Source: Aradus depressus (Eukaryota; Arthropoda; Insecta; Hemiptera; Aradidae). Taken from it: a DNA stretch of 64,000 bases. Below the pieces are notes generated by a model. The model saw only the letters and a list, made by a program, of their open reading frames with translations. It made no database searches and had not been told where the DNA came from. Both the position numbers and the translations under genes were made by a program. The stretch's first letter is position 1; each line of letters opens with the position of its first letter. Below, one piece after another: positions 63,421 through 64,000 of the stretch. Where the stretch lies: NCBI GenBank assembly GCA_963662175.1, contig OY759219.1:29430908-29494907 (forward strand), read 5' to 3'.

Positions 63421-64000
63421 TATCAACCAGGATGACTTAATTCGTAAAAATAAATTGTTATTTAATGATTTCAAGCCTGCGAAAAAAAATGCAATTGCCA
63501 CAATCATCCGCCGTGCCCACACTAGCCCGCTAACGTCACAGACAAAACAAACACTGCACAACAAACATGTACAGACATGCTCTATCCATTGTGACCTCAA
63601 TCGTTGTTATTGCATTATTAGTCTCGTAGTTATTATCGATTGAAATCTGACGGTATTTTGTAACACAAGAAAGTTTGACCGGCTATCACTGTGCTTACTG
63701 TGCTTAAAGAGCGAATAGACGTTTTCACGTCAAAAGGGCTTGACTTAAATACCCTAATAACTGCCGATATAATAAATGTATTGATAGAAAATTTTAAATG
63801 AGGCTTCAGAAGCCACGAAGTAAGTCAAATATTGAGTTTTTATCTTTGAAAGGACAAGATAACGTGATTGATTAATTATTGCAGGGGAATTACACAGTAC
63901 GACAACAGAAACAAGAGAGACACAGAAAAGATATTAACAGAAGAAGTTGGTGGCAGCCTATGGAGGGGTGGGGATATTTAATATCATACAAAGGAGACGT
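63421..64000. other. Non-coding end of window with a family R fragment
   Basis: A 91-codon plus-strand frame (63,368-63,643) has no recognisable domain. 63,740-63,830 ('ctaataactgccgatataat') is family R in reverse. Nothing else seen to the end. Confidence 0.4.

Overview
The window looks like a gene-poor, AT-rich stretch of an arthropod (probably insect) nuclear genome. It shows spliceosomal-type splice signals, AATAAA polyadenylation signals, tRNA-derived SINEs whose tails match the insect telomere repeat (TTAGG/CCTAA), mariner, hAT, pogo, Harbinger-like and Helitron DNA transposons, several LINE types, and one complete insect errantivirus (gypsy-group endogenous retrovirus). I see no convincing single-copy host gene, tRNA, rRNA or CRISPR. 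The order or species cannot be fixed from the sequence.

Layout. 0-13.7 kb: old repeats, a LINE 3' end, tandem arrays, small hammerhead-motif elements, and several DNA-transposon derivatives (10.1, 11.5, 12.2 kb). 14.2-17.0 kb: a possible TIR element split by a 5'-truncated LINE with an intact reverse-transcriptase reading frame and a 12-bp target duplication. 17.7-19.6 kb: a LINE relic and a mariner-type element with ~285-bp inverted repeats. 19.6-27.1 kb: a Helitron region made of tandem arrays (143, 441 and 66 bp units), held between distant inverted repeats. 27.4-28.9 kb: a 143-bp array of a dispersed repeat called family R here.

28,930-36,446 is an intact provirus: identical 197-bp LTRs, ATAT target duplication, gag, pol reached by a -1 frameshift, and env. 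A 5-kb intron appears to place the first AUG of the leader in frame with env. 36.6-41.3 kb: a Harbinger-like element with an exon-like gene fragment, and a hAT derivative with a BED zinc finger and TATCGATA repeats. 41.7-49.6 kb: three hammerhead-motif elements with clear target duplications, plus a deleted mariner. 50-64 kb: SINEs, a duplicated block, a LINE relic, mariner and Helitron fragments, and unexplained AT-rich DNA.

Three things stand out. (1) Six small elements carry hammerhead-ribozyme-like motifs; five have 10-14 bp target duplications, and one holds three tandem 122-bp units. (2) The errantivirus appears able to make Env with a leader that is split across the intron. (3) About 20 copies of one tRNA-derived SINE fall into two groups whose tails are CCTAA pentamers or CTAA tetramers.
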